Assembly (NCBI RefSeq): GCF_023973825.1
Contig: NC_090127.1
Coordinates: 3,207,131-3,271,130 of the forward strand
DNA from: Plasmodium brasilianum
Taxonomy: Eukaryota; Apicomplexa; Aconoidasida; Haemosporida; Plasmodiidae
Reading direction: 5' to 3'
DNA: 64,000 nt
Made by a program: the position numbers and the translations under genes. The notes beneath the pieces were generated by a model. It was not told the DNA's origin. It saw only the letters and a list, made by a program, of their open reading frames with translations, and did no database searches. This document shows, piece after piece, positions 13,701 through 28,000 of the stretch. Numbering within the stretch: position 1 is the first letter of the stretch; each line of letters opens with the position of its first letter.

Positions 13701-15414
13701 TTATAATTTTTTTTTTTTTTTTTAAATTAAATTAAAATCATACAAATATAAATGAACATTTCTGAAAGCGATAAGAAGCTAAGATCTATAAAAAGCTTCG
13801 TGATATATTTAAGTAAGACAAGTAAATGGTATTTGTTCATTAAGTGATTATATATTAATCCCTTTTATAACTACCTTGGAATTATTTTATGTTTAGTAAT
13901 TGGTTTATTAAATATAAAGGAAGAATATTTTTAACGAACATACTCTTAAAAAAAAGCTTGATTTCTATTTGAGTATAAAAGACATAATGCACCTTATAAG
14001 ACACGAATAAAACAGTACCTTCACTTCGTATATATATATATATATATATATATGTGCACAGTGGAATGCATGTAATTGTATGCTGATCCATTTTTTGAAA
14101 ACAAATGTAGAACTATTTACGAGTAAAAAACAGGGTAGAAAGTGCTATATTTGTTACGATATTTTCAGTGACTAAAATTATGCTACGAGAAGAACATACA
14201 ACTAACATTTAGAAACCTAGGTATACGTTAAAAAATAACCTTGTATAAGTCTCCTGTTAAATGAAATTTTTACACGTATATAATTAATTTTGTTTATATT
14301 GGAATACTCCTATATCTATAGTTCACAAAAAAAACAGTTCATTCATCTTGTTGAATATATTTATTTTACTTTTGTAATAATTATTCATAGATAGCAATAA
14401 AACATATAATTTTTTTTCTTTAAAAGTATCATTTAAATTTCTGATTTATAAATACGTCAATTGTATATTACACATTAGTAAATTTGTTAATAACGAATGG
14501 ATATATATAAATTAAACATTCATAAATGAGAGTAACATATCACTAAATAAATGTAATTTTTAACCCTATTTCATAAAATGTTTAAAGAGAATAAAAATTG
14601 AATAACACCTAAAAGGATATAACAGGAGTTTACTAAAGCACCAAATGTGAAAATGTTTAATTACTTCATGTTAATTTTGACCACGGTAGAATGTATATTT
14701 TTTCTCGTATGCATAAATATGTACAGATAATTCTGCACTGAAGTAAGGAAACAAGGGATTATAAATAATAATTTTATTATTCGGCTATCTATTTGAAATA
14801 TATAACAATTTTTTTAAATAATGTAAAAATATTCAAGAATTTATTATTACTAATTTGATATATTCACCCTTGTATAAGGACACAGTTAATATAACCTATA
14901 TTAGCTATTTTATGCATAGTTTATTAATGAATAAAATACTAGATTTAAGTAAAAATATATTAATGTATTTCTACATTTATCTAATATATATATATGGTAT
15001 ACAAGGATTTACTACGTCCCCCAAGTGAAACTGTTTTCTAGGTCTTTATTATATATAAACATCCAATATTGTTTTTAATAAAAAGAAATTAAATTATTTC
15101 TCTTTAAGAAGTCATACTACACTATATTATGTATAACACTTTTCATGATATTTTTCTAAATATAAACTTAAATATATGTATAATTAAGTTCATATGCATA
15201 TCTTTACAAAATATCCAAAATGCAATGTTTTCGGTTTACGCTATAGTTGATTTCATCAAATAAAAAAAAAAGTTATTACCCAACCAAATTAATGTATAAA
15301 TGTATTTAATGCAAAAAAATTGTCCAAAGCAAATAAATGAAAAATGTGGAAATATATATATATATGCATATATGTATATATATACATATATACACTTTTT
15401 ATGAAAAAATAAAG

Positions 15415-15451
<37 letters not shown>

Positions 15452-16056
15452 TAATAAAAATTAAAAATTTAATTATAAAATATAAATGAATATATTCATT
15501 TTAACATTTTGTAAATTAGAGCATATAATCAATAAAATAAACATATATATAAAAGTGTAACATAAAAACTATAATTATTAAAAAAGGTAATAAAAAAAGC
15601 CTTATTTTAAACTATAGTTTTATATTCTAATTGTATAAATAAAAGAAAAAACAAAACAACACTAACTGAATTTAATATATAAAAAATTATAATATTTCTT
15701 TAAAAAATAAGGTTCTCTAAATGTTACACATAAAGACGCTTTCAAAGATAAACGTTTTGCAACAACGTATATTTTCAAAAGTCTTAGGGTTCAATAAGAG
15801 TACATACCATCTGGGACAAATGTTGATATAAATATTTTAATTTGTAAATATATATGTCTAAAGGCAAAAGAATTTTAACATTTCTGAAATATCTTTGAAA
15901 AGATCATAACATATAATTTTTTTCATTATATAGACATATAAATATGCCTATTCTTAAATATATGTGCACATTATTTTCCATTTTGATGGAATACACAGAA
16001 AATACTTTTTCTTATTTATGTTAATATGGTTCATACTTATAAAAATAAAATTTTGT
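13701..16056. other. Intergenic, no gene seen
   Basis: AT-rich sequence with TA tracts near 14,029-14,052 and 15,418-15,444. The expected C-terminal half of the chitinase cannot be recognised and may be deleted or fully decayed. Confidence 0.55.
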
Positions 16057-16432
16057 TTAATAATATCCATGATATTTAAGTTTTTGGAATATTTCCTAAA
16101 ATTAATAAAAAGAAGAAATAATACGTGTTATAATATGTAATTAAAAAAAAATATATTAAATTACTACATACGTATATATGTATATATATATATATATTAT
16201 GCAACTTGCGTGCCGAAAGAAAAACATATATTTTTTTATTATTGTTATTTACCTTTTTCCCTATAATGTATGATAAATACATCATTACATTAAATAATAA
16301 TAAACCAAGAAATACATTAAGTCCGTTACTACAAGAGCACTGATTTGGAGCACCTAGTCTCGAAATATAGTTTCCAAAGGTTTCGTGCAAAGTGGATGTA
16401 ACTTCGGAGTTGTAACTTGCTTCGGTACTCAT
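16057..16432 (-). CDS. Small two-exon single-TM protein, unknown function
   Basis: Exon 1 is 16432-16253 (60 codons from ATG, ending GGAAAAAG before a GTAAAT donor). Exon 2 is 16095-16057, after a TTTTAG acceptor, and encodes only EIFQKLKYHGYY and a stop. The spliced product is 72 residues. A soluble N-terminus has two close cysteines (QCSCSNG) and is followed by one membrane segment at about residues 38-56. Without splicing the frame runs on to 118 codons through AT-rich sequence with an unlikely composition, so I prefer the spliced form. I do not recognise a family. Its position and minus orientation between the chitinase relic and the RBP correspond to a small gene that P. falciparum has between its chitinase and Rh3. 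That orthology is inferred from position only. Confidence 0.55.
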
Positions 16433-19400
16433 TTTAAAATTCTGAAAAAGTTATTTCAAAAAATTATATAAAGTTTCTCTTATATATATGTATATGCATC
16501 TGTTTATTTTTTTTAAATAACAAAATAGTACTTAATACTAAAAAAAAAAAATAATAAAAATAAAAAATAATATAATAAAAAAGGATCATATCGCATACAA
16601 ACATATAATTAATATGCATATAATATACATAAATGAAGAAAAAGTATTCACCATAAAAAATATGTAACCTGGTTTTATTAATATTCTTAAATTTTTTGAA
16701 GTTTCTTATGCATAATATAATAATATCCTTAAGAACTTTATATGCATATATATTATATATCTAACCCGAAGCTAATAATGGTGTCTTAGGACTAAAAATT
16801 TTTCTAATAATTCAAATATTCTAAAATGTTCTTTACAATGCATTAACTACTTTTGAAATTGTTTAGAATTATAAAATAAAGAATAATTAAGAAGTAAATT
16901 TATATATTTTTTTTAAATTATATGTATTTTTTCAAAAAAATAGGAATAATTAAATTAAGAATTAATAAATTACTAAATTAAAAAATTATTATATTAAAAA
17001 ATTTAAATGGATTTATACTAGTAATTTTATTTTAAAACTTCATTAAAATAAATTTAAATAAAAATTACATATATATAAATACTTTTTATATTATACTGTT
17101 TTTAAGGATATCATTATTTTGTTATTTTACATAAAATTATTTTTAAAAAAACAATATATTTTTATTTGTATTATTCAAAAAAGAAATTTTTTTTTAAATA
17201 CTAATATTTATTTCTTATTGGAGGATAAAAATATTCTTATTTAAAATAAAAATAATCTATTATATAATGACGGAGATATAAATATGTATGTAATTTTTTT
17301 TTCTGTTGCATTAATTTTTTTTTTATGTATACTTGATTTTCTTTATACTTCTATTTGTTATGATTTATTTTTATTATTAATAATTTTTAAGAAATTATTT
17401 TACTTAAAATGTTTTATTAGTATATATATATATATATATATATTTTTGCTATTTGTATGTTCATTTTATTTTTTTTGATATGTTAATATTTTATTCATTA
17501 AATTTTATTTTTTTATGTTTCAATAAATTTCTTTTCTTTTTTTTTTTTTTTTTTTGTTAAAAGTACTCTCTATGGCATTGGTATCCATTTGTATATTGTA
17601 CTATTTTAATATTGTGTTAAATTTTCTTTTTTCTATTTATTTTAATTGTTATAATTGAGAATTAAAAACATTAGGAGAAGTTTTCCATAATTTTATATTT
17701 GAATTTATTAATGTATGCAAACGTATAAACATGAATTTAAATGTAATAAAAAAAACTTATATGGAAAAAAGTATATTATATAAAAGGATTATTTATTTTT
17801 GTCTTAGTTTTTATAAGTATATCATACTTAATTACGTTTGTGAAATATATTCCATGTTAGTTTATGGAATATATAGGTTTTAATATTTAATTTTTTTATA
17901 TTTTTTAATCCTCAATTTTTGAAGAGGAGGAATTTAAAAATTTCTACTGCATGTAAATTTTTATTTTTTACTTTTAATATATATATTTATTAAAATTTTT
18001 ATTTTTTTTTTTGTTCAAAATTTAAATAAAATTTGTTAGTAAATTTAGAATGATTCAAATGAAAATTGTACGATTTACTTTTAATTTTTGGATATTATAC
18101 TGTGTAATTTTTAAGAAAAGACTATACGATTTCACTTAATGCTAGAATATATTATTATATATATGTAATAAGACATAGATAATAATATATATGTTGTAAA
18201 GTAGTGTTTATTCCGTGGAGAATAAACTTATAGAACAAAAAAAGGAAATAAAAAAGAACATATATGAACTACTGTTATTTTTTTTTTGTTATCGAAAACT
18301 GATAATTACATATAATTATAACATATGAAAAAAAATTGCCAAAATAGTTGATTTTATTTTTAATATGCTTGTAAAACATGTAATATTTTATTTAATGAGT
18401 AAAAAATTTTAGAATTTACAAAAATATATTGGTTTTATACTTTTTATTTTAGATAGAAGTTTTTTTTTTTTTTAATAATAATAAGGTAGTGATGACATGA
18501 AATATTAGGAGTATATCTTTTCATATATATACCCATCTTTATATTTATTTACACATGGAATCCATAAGTTGTTAATAATTTATATGTATACATCCAAAAA
18601 TTATTAAATATATATATATATATGTTTATATTTATATATGTATATAAAACATTATCCCATGTTAATTTCTCATAAGTAGGTTATATGTAAAAAAGAAATG
18701 TTATATTTTTTCTTTTATACCTTTTATTGGAAAATATTCTAAGACTTTAAATACATGTATAGTGTATATATAAATTATATATATATATGAGTATATTTTT
18801 TCAATATCTCTTATAAGAAGTAGCAACATAAATAGGAGACTTTATTTTATGCAAGAAGGGCGAATAAACTAAATAGGTACTTTGAAAAAATATAAAATGA
18901 AATTATAATTTTTTTTTTGTAAGCATGAATATTCATGTATCAATTAAATTGTAAAAAGCGCAATTTTACATTGATGTATCAGAATAATGTATAGTATATA
19001 TTTTTGTAGATTGAATCTTATTTTTTATATATTGGCACGCAGTAAAATTATAGCATTTATAGAAAAAATATTTAGGCAATTTAATTACAAATCTGTGGGA
19101 TTTGTTTATTTATTTCTTTTACTTTAATACTGTTTTATTTTTACTCTAACATTAATTTGAGCAGCTACTTTCCACATTTGAAATTTTACATAAATTATAA
19201 AAGAAATAAATAGAATTTTCATAAATACAATGTATATGTATAAATGTACATTCTTTTCCATGTTTTACTCCAAACTAGAAAGATAAAAACTTTTTTTTTT
19301 CATTAATGAGAATAGTAATCGGGAAAAAAAAAATATAATTAAAATTATAACAGTAATAATAATAATAAAATACAATACCCATTACTTTTAACTGTTAATA

Positions 19401-21929
19401 TTTTAGTCTCCCTTTATTCGTTCCATAAAAATCATTAGGTAATAAAAGAAGCAATTATTGATTATGTGTAAATGAGAAATGACATATGAAGAAATAAAAA
19501 TAAAAAAAATTCAATTTACCACCCATATTTAGTATTAATTAATGTATATATTATTCTTTTAATTAGTTTCATAATTAAATATAGTTTTAACAGTATAACA
19601 ATAATTACATAACATGGTAACTAAGTCGTTTTATTTGTTCTTATTAATTAGTATATCAAAAACAAATGAACTTTGTCAGAAGTAAAATAAAAAAAAATGA
19701 CATATTCCATTATTGCACTTTTGAATATTAATATGAATATATATATCTAACGAAATGAAATTTTGTTCTAGATTCTGAATTTATTTTATTTTAAAATTGT
19801 TTTTAAAAATAAATGTATGTGCATATTTATATATAAATACACTTATGCACACGTGCATAAACATATAGATATTCAGAGAAAATAAGCGAATTTATAAGAG
19901 AATTAGCTTTAAGTAATAAAAATATGGTCATAATATATATTACCTTATCCACACATTTTAAAACTTTTATGAGAAAAAAATGGAAGTTTATCTTTTTGAA
20001 AATTTTCCTGTAAAACCAGAAAAATGAGGCGATAAATTTAAATGAAAAAACTGCTGTCATAAATGCAAATGTTTTTAGAATAAAATTATATAATATTTTG
20101 ATAGTAAAAAAATATTAATAATTACGGAATAATTAGATAATATTTAGTTAATAGATAATACATGAATTATAAGTAATTAGAAATGTTAATACTAAACTCT
20201 GTAAGCTTGCAAGTACTATTTTTAAAAATGTAATTTATAACGTGTCAATAACAAGGAAAGTCAAAAAAGAGGAAATGTGAAACGCCGTTAAAAAAATAAA
20301 ATAAATTAATATTTTTATTATAATAATGAATGGTCCATAATTATTATGAAAATATGAAATTGTAACGTTAAATAAAAAAAATTCCTTAAGTATTTGAATA
20401 GTAAAATAGTCATCAGTAAAATATAACGATAAAAAATATGCTACAATGTATCAGTAAATAAAAGAAAAAGAAAAAATAGAGAAAATTTTGAATACTGAAG
20501 GTTAGTAATAATAGAACTAATCATTTTTGTTCTAATTTAATTGTAATAGTATTTGGAGAGAAATAGGGAAAAAAAAAAGTAAAATAATATATAGCAAAAT
20601 AGAATATAATATAATGTAGTAACATAAAATAGCCTTTATCTTTTCTTTTTTTTTTTTAAAATGAATAAAATTAACGGAAGCACTAATTTTTTGTTGTTTT
20701 TCTGTGAAATAGCTTTGTTTTAAAATTATACTGAATGTTTATTACACTAAATTTATTCTCTAATATATTATAAAGCGTATTTTTATTAATATGTGTAATG
20801 TGTAATACTAAATATGTTTACATAATTTTTAAACTTAATTAATGCTTTTAACAGATATAAGATTTAGAATTCTATACTAATTAACTCCATATATGTAGTA
20901 TTTATTCTTGAAGTGTTAATTTTGTTACATCATTTTACCTGGAGAATTTAGTAAACTTAACAACACAAAATATAATTTTCTTTCATAATGATTTTTTTTC
21001 TAGTAAATATTTTATGTATTATATAAGCACCATTTTTTTATATCTAAATTTTCCTGCGTTATACCCTTATGTTTTTGCACAAAATATTAAATCTATGTAT
21101 ATATTTGAGGTAAAAAAAGAAAAAAGTACTCTATTTTTTATTTTTTTAAATTTTTATCTCGTTTTTCTCTCATGATAGTTATGTGTAATGAAAATTCAAC
21201 ACTTTCTAAAATTTTTTGGGGTTATTTATAGAAATTATTTGAGGCAATATTGTAATATATATATATATATATATTTTTTTTTTGGCCTTCAAGCTCTATT
21301 TTTAACTTTGGCACATTTTTCTGAGTTTTAAAAAGCAGAAAAATAAAATTAAAACGTTTGTTTGTATTAAGTTTATTATAGTGCTGTAAAAACTTTATTT
21401 CTTCTTCCCTTTCTGTTTCATTTTTTTTTTTTTCCCTGTTAGAATAATCAATATCCTTGTATTGACACAACCAAATGAAGTTGTTCTGTTGTAAAAAAAA
21501 AAAAAAAGAGTGATATATATAATTATTTTACATTGTAATTATTTGATATATACTTATATAAGAATATGATCCTTTCGTTTTATTTTAGTTTTATAAGTAT
21601 ATTTATGTCTGTTAATCCTGGATAATTAAATTTTACTCTGACGTTGTACCATATATATATACGTACACATTTATAGATAGAATTATTTTTATTCTGTATA
21701 CTTTTTGTTTGTTTGTTTACATTTTCAATTGACTGAAATTTTTTCGTTCTAATTATTAACCAAATATTATATATAAAAGGGTATAGTACTTATTATTATT
21801 TGTACAAAATTCTACAAAAAAAATTTTCATTAAGTATATGAAAAAGTTCAAATTATAAAGAGTTTAATAAGCAAAGAGATTAATTTTTTAAATATTATAA
21901 ATTAATATTATGTTTGTACATTTTGGAAT
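16433..21929. other. Intergenic, RBP upstream region
   Basis: This is 5.5 kb of AT-rich DNA with many homopolymer runs and no supported gene. It contains the 5' flank of the RBP and of the small minus-strand gene (divergent promoters). Short frames here, for example near 17,284, 19,827 and 21,222, are low-complexity Phe/Ile/Tyr/Lys translations. Confidence 0.6.
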
Positions 21930-22001
21930 ATGGAGAAAATTATATTTTGTACAATTCTGTACCACATTCTGTTTATCTTTGTTGGTAGAATGATATATAT
22001 A

Positions 22002-22063
<62 letters not shown>

Positions 22064-25000
22064 AGATATACAATGATTTATAGATAAACCAATACAAACA
22101 AACCTATATATGCCCACATGAATATACAGATACATTTTCGCGAACATTTATTTATTACTAATATTCCATTTTTTTTTTTTTTTTTTTTTAAATAGATATC
22201 ACTATTCATTCAAACATTTCTGCTTTTTATTTTGTATTTATATAGGTGTAAGCCGAGAAAATTTCATAAATAAATCAAATAAATATAAAAAGAAATTATA
22301 TATATACCCACTTACTTCTGGTTTAGGGGAAAATAATAAATTAGAGTACAATAATAGAAAAAAGGAAAAATATAAAACGTCTGATTTATTACATGAAAAG
22401 AAATATAACGAAAACAATAATATTAATATTAACAACGAAAATGTGTCTGGTCTGCTTAAACAAAAGTCTCAAGTAATCTTAAAAAACGATAATTCTACTA
22501 CAATTCCATCATTTTTTGCCTATATTAAAGAAAACAACTTACACAAATACAATTCACGGAGAAATAGTAATAGTAATACTACGAGGGGTAGTTACAATAA
22601 TGACAACAATGACAGCAATAATAATGATAGGAGTGAGGGAGGAAATCCCGAAGACTTAAGTACTTCTGGGAACTCATTTATTCAAAACGATAATGAAAAA
22701 AAAGTTGAAGATAGTTTAGATTATGTAGAAGTTATAGGTGAAAGAGGGAGTGTCATATTTTCACAAGAGTCATATTATGTTAATTTATATACTTACAAAG
22801 AAATTCTTCGTTTTACAAACCATCAGCCATTAACTGATAGTAATATGAACACGATAGAGGATGAAAAACTTAAGAAGATTTATGATCAAGTGCAAGGAAC
22901 TCTTAAATTATGTGAATCCGAGAAAATTAAATTGTTAAATGCAATAAATGATTTAGAAAATCGTAAAGAATCAAGAGAAAAAGAAGTTCCAAATGCTCAA
23001 AACTATAGTTCTTATAATACACTGAAAAATGATTTTTTGGAATGTTTACGTAATTATGATAGTGAAATTAAGAAGAAAATAAAGGAAGTTACGAAGAATA
23101 TTGAGGAGAATTATGGTGATAAGTATTGTACAAGGACTTGTAATGCAAATGTTTATTTTGAAAATATAAATTTTTATATTTCTTATTTGAATAATAATTC
23201 TAATAATTTGTATAATTCTTATTATAATAAAGCTAACGATTTTTTAACATCTAGTATTAGTATGATAAAACTTATAAAAAATGAATTAGGTAACAATGAA
23301 ACTATAAATTCCGTAAATTTTGTACAAAGAGAAATAAAAGAAATTATAAAAAGTTATGGTTATCATATGAAAAATATTAAGAATTCTATGGAAAATATTA
23401 AAAAACTTGAAAACATAAATAAATCAACTACTTTCGATAGGAATAATCTTATAGATAAAAGTGTTGAGCTAGCAAAACTTATGTCTCAGTACAATTTTAG
23501 TAATGAAATATTCAATAAGATGAGGAAATGGTATAGTATAAAAAAAAATATATTTCAAAAACTATTTATAACTTTAGCGGAAAAATTAGAAAGGAAAATG
23601 AATGAATATGCTACGTTAGGCAATTTCCAAAATGTATACGATTCAATAATGGTAGATTCGAAATATATATTAGAATATACACAGGATATATATAATAGAA
23701 ATTCTAAAGGAGTGAAAAATTATGAAAAAAATGGTGATATAGAAGTGATAATTATTAAAAATAGAGTTAAAGAAAAATTAACTTCATTAGAAGAAATAAA
23801 TGATAAATTAAATAATATTTTTTCTGCAATAAATTCTAAATATATATTAATTAAATCTACAAAATCTTTAATAGGTGAGATAAAAGATGATTTTAGAAAT
23901 GAAGTCTATAAGGAAGACAATGTAGATGGTGTTATAAAAATAATGGAAACACTAAGTACTAAGCGTAAAACAATAAAAGATAATGTCAATACAATAAAAT
24001 CAAATTATCGTAATATTAAAAAATTAGAACAGCAAGTTATTGAAATAAATGATAGTATTAATGGATATTTGGAAGAAATAAAATCGTTACAGGAAAAAGG
24101 TTCAAAAAACGATATTATCAGAGAAGAAATAATAACAAAAATGGCTTATATAACTGAAAATATTATAAATTTAAAAAAAGTACTTTCCGTAGAGGAAAAA
24201 TCAAAAGAGTACATTGCACAAGTTGATGAATTAATTAAAGGAACAACACTGAACATAAGTAAATATATAGATAAAAAAAATAATGCACAAAATAAAATAA
24301 AAGCAATTATTGAAGATATATATAATGGAAGTTTAAAGGATTTTGCTGAAGAATTATCATTAAATGTGGATAATAATAGAAGTTATCTAACGCATACACA
24401 TCACACAGGTGAACTTAACGGTGTACTAGAAAAAACAAGAGAAGACTATGAAAAACTAAAAGCTCTCAAACATCACAATTTTTCCGATATAATAAATAAT
24501 TTAAATAATGAAATAAAGGTTATTTTAGAATTTAAAGATGATATTTTAAGAATTCAAAATGAGGATATGGACGAAAAATTAACCAATTCTTTAGAACACT
24601 TTAAAACAGTGTATAAAATCTTAACAACTAGCTTGAATGATTATAAAGTACATAAGGAAAAACTAGAAGAGTACAAAACTACTATGATAAAAAGAGAAAA
24701 GCATTTTGTCGATAATTTATTTGAAAACGATGATAATGTTGTAGAGGGAAAATCTACTTATAAGGAGTTCCAGGTTCTTGTAATTGAACTTAAGAAAAGA
24801 AATAAAATACATGAAGAATTTTATACAACAAAGGATGCCTTGAAAAAAACAAAAATCCAATTATTGTTATGCGCCGATCTAGAAGAAAAATTGAAATCAT
24901 TCCAAAGTAAAAAAAATACAGACTTCAAGGAATTTACAGATGAAATAAATAATGGAATAATGGATAAAAAGTTAAGTGATTATGAAAATGAATTTATAAA

Positions 25001-28000
25001 AGACAACGAATCAACTGACAAAACCATACAAAATATTGAGACTTCAAATAAAAACATAAATCATCTTAAAGTATTAAATGCTGCTATAAAGAATTGTACT
25101 AATGAGCGTAAATTAATTGAAAGCTTAATAGAAAAAAAAAATAGATTAAAAGAAAAAGTGGTCCAGGAATATAATAAATTAGATGAAAACAATATTATAG
25201 AAGAACATATAAATTTAAAATTAAAAGAAAACTTAAACAAAGCTATTTTGTCAATAGAAACAAAAATATATGACACTAGTATGAATAATATGAAAGAACA
25301 AATAAAAAATATGTTGGAATCTTATACAAATTTAAAGAAAAATTATAAAGATTTTAACGAAACAGAATTGAAAAAATTAAAAGAAAACAGTGAGTGGAAA
25401 AGTATTAAGGACATTATGAATGATCTAAATGCTCATTATGAAATATTAAAGCAAATTGTAGATGATATAATTATTAATCACAATAATGAATATATGATAT
25501 GGATTGATAACAGTATAATTGCGAATAATGAACAGATAAATAATAAAATAAAAGAAAATCTAAACACTCTAGAACAAATGATGGAAAAATTAAAAATTCC
25601 TTATTTTAATATTGATGCGAGTAATTTTAAATATAATTTAAATCAGGAAAATATTAATGAATTTAAGACAAATGTTGATAACCTTATTGAAAAGATCAAT
25701 ATAAGAAAGGATAAATTAAACAGCATTAAGGCAGCTTCCGACGAACAATTAACAAAAAAATATAATGTAGATATAGGGGAAATGGAACCAAATAATAAAA
25801 AAAATGCACTGAAGGAAATTTATGATATAATTATAAGAAAATCTAATGAATTAAGTGTATTGTTGAAAGATACATCTATATTAAGAGATATTGAGAACAC
25901 AGAATTAAATTATTATAAAGTTTTAATTGCCAATATTGTCAAAAAGATTACTGATAAAACGTTTGAGGCTGAAAGAATACTACAAGAGTTAAATTATTAT
26001 GTAGATGCTACTAAGCTCATTAAAAATTATATATACGATGCAGTAAAAGATGACCATATTTTTAATTATAGGGAGTATTCCGAAGAGGGTAAAAAGAATT
26101 ATAATAATATAAAAACTCTCTTTGATGAATCTATACGATTTAAGAGCGAAGTGGACAGGGGGGGAAAAATAGATGAAGCTAAAGATATTGAAGGAAAATT
26201 ACATCATAATTTACAAGAAGTCACAAAAAATTATAATTCTTTGAAAGATGCATCATTAGATATTAAGAATATGAAAGAATTATTGTCAGTGCATGATATT
26301 CAGAGTATTTTACACAATTCAGATAACCATACTGAAGAGGTTGAGAAATATGCCAAACTGATTAAAGACGAATTAGAAAAATCAGATAATCTTATAAAAC
26401 AAGTAAAAACATATTTTGATAATGCAGAGAAACTTAAAAAAGAAATTAACACAAGCTTAAGTGATGAAAAGATTGAAGCAAACATGAAAGAAATTATAAG
26501 ATGTACAAGTGAAATTGCAAAAAGGAAAGATAATATGAATTCCCATATATTAAAAGCTAAAGAATATAAAGAAAAAGCATTATTACATTTTCATAATGCA
26601 AGTAGAAGAGAAATTATAATAAAATTTTTTAAAGAAAATAAGAATCATGGAACATATAGCGTGCAAGATAGTGATATGAACAAGGCTACAGAAGATAAAG
26701 CAAAATGTGAAGAATTTTCGAAAGAAACTGTAAGTAATGAAGAAAAAATAAAAAATCATGGAACGGATTTTATGGAGTTCGAGAAAAAGAGTAATACTCT
26801 TTTAAGTGAATCTTTAATTTTTGAAATAAAAACGAAGTACGCAAAAGGAAAAATAAAGGAAGTAAACATAATGAGTGATATAGAACAGATACATTCTTAC
26901 AGTGAAAAAAAATTGAATGAATGTGTAAAAAAATTAGAAAATTTTAAGGAAATATCCAAAATTGAAGAAATGAAGGATAATCTAAAAAATGATAAATCAT
27001 ATGAAGCATATAGAAATATAAAGCTGATTCTAGAATTGGCCAAACAAAATTTATCAAGTATAGAAGATGTAAAACAAAGTATAAAAAATATTTTAATTAA
27101 AGCTAATGGTTCAAAGAATTATATTTCAGAAACACCTAAAATACAAGCAGGTACCTCTTTAGATTTATTGAAAATTGAACATGATTATTATTTAGAACAC
27201 ATTGTAAATATTGAAAATTTAAAAAAATTTCTGCATGATGAAAAAAATAAAGTAGATGTAATATATGCTACTACTACAAAAATGGAAAATGACTTGGAAA
27301 AATATAAAAAAGTTTATGAAGTAGTAATTCTGGAAAAGATAAAAGAGATAGCTGATGAAAAGAAAAGACAAACTGAATCAACAAGAGAATCAATAAATAC
27401 ATTAAAGGATTATTTTACTTCAATTATTAATGAATTTAATTTGAAACAAAACATTATTATGGAGATATTGGAAGATGGACAAAATACTATGAATCAAATT
27501 TATGAAGACTCTAACAAATCGTATATATTAATTGAAAGTTATGTAAAAAAAGCTGTAAATGATAATGTGAAGTATGGTGAAACAAATCGTCTAAGAAAAG
27601 AAGCTGAAAAAGAAGAAGTGATTCTTAAAAACAAGGCAAATGATGCAAAAAATAATATGATTAATATTAAAAAAAATGAATCCTTTAAGTTACTAAATGT
27701 TATGAAAGATGAATTAGATAAAGTAAATATTAAGTGTGAAGAAGAACATTCAAAAGTAAAAGAAAGCCATGATTTTATTAAAAGAACCACTGATAATATC
27801 AAAAAAACGTACGATGAAAACAGTTCATTGGATATATTAAAACAAGCAATAGATAAAAATAATGAAATAAAAAAAAAGATACATTCTTGTTATAAGGCTG
27901 AAGCACAAAATGTTTTTGGAAAAATGATTAAAACAGCAAATCTAATAGGTATAAAAGTAATATCAGGAATGGACACAGAAATAACTCCAGAAGAACATTT

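Noticed and set aside
22238..22435. 65-codon minus-strand ORF over the start of RBP exon 2
   Set aside because: Antisense shadow of the RBP N-terminal coding sequence.
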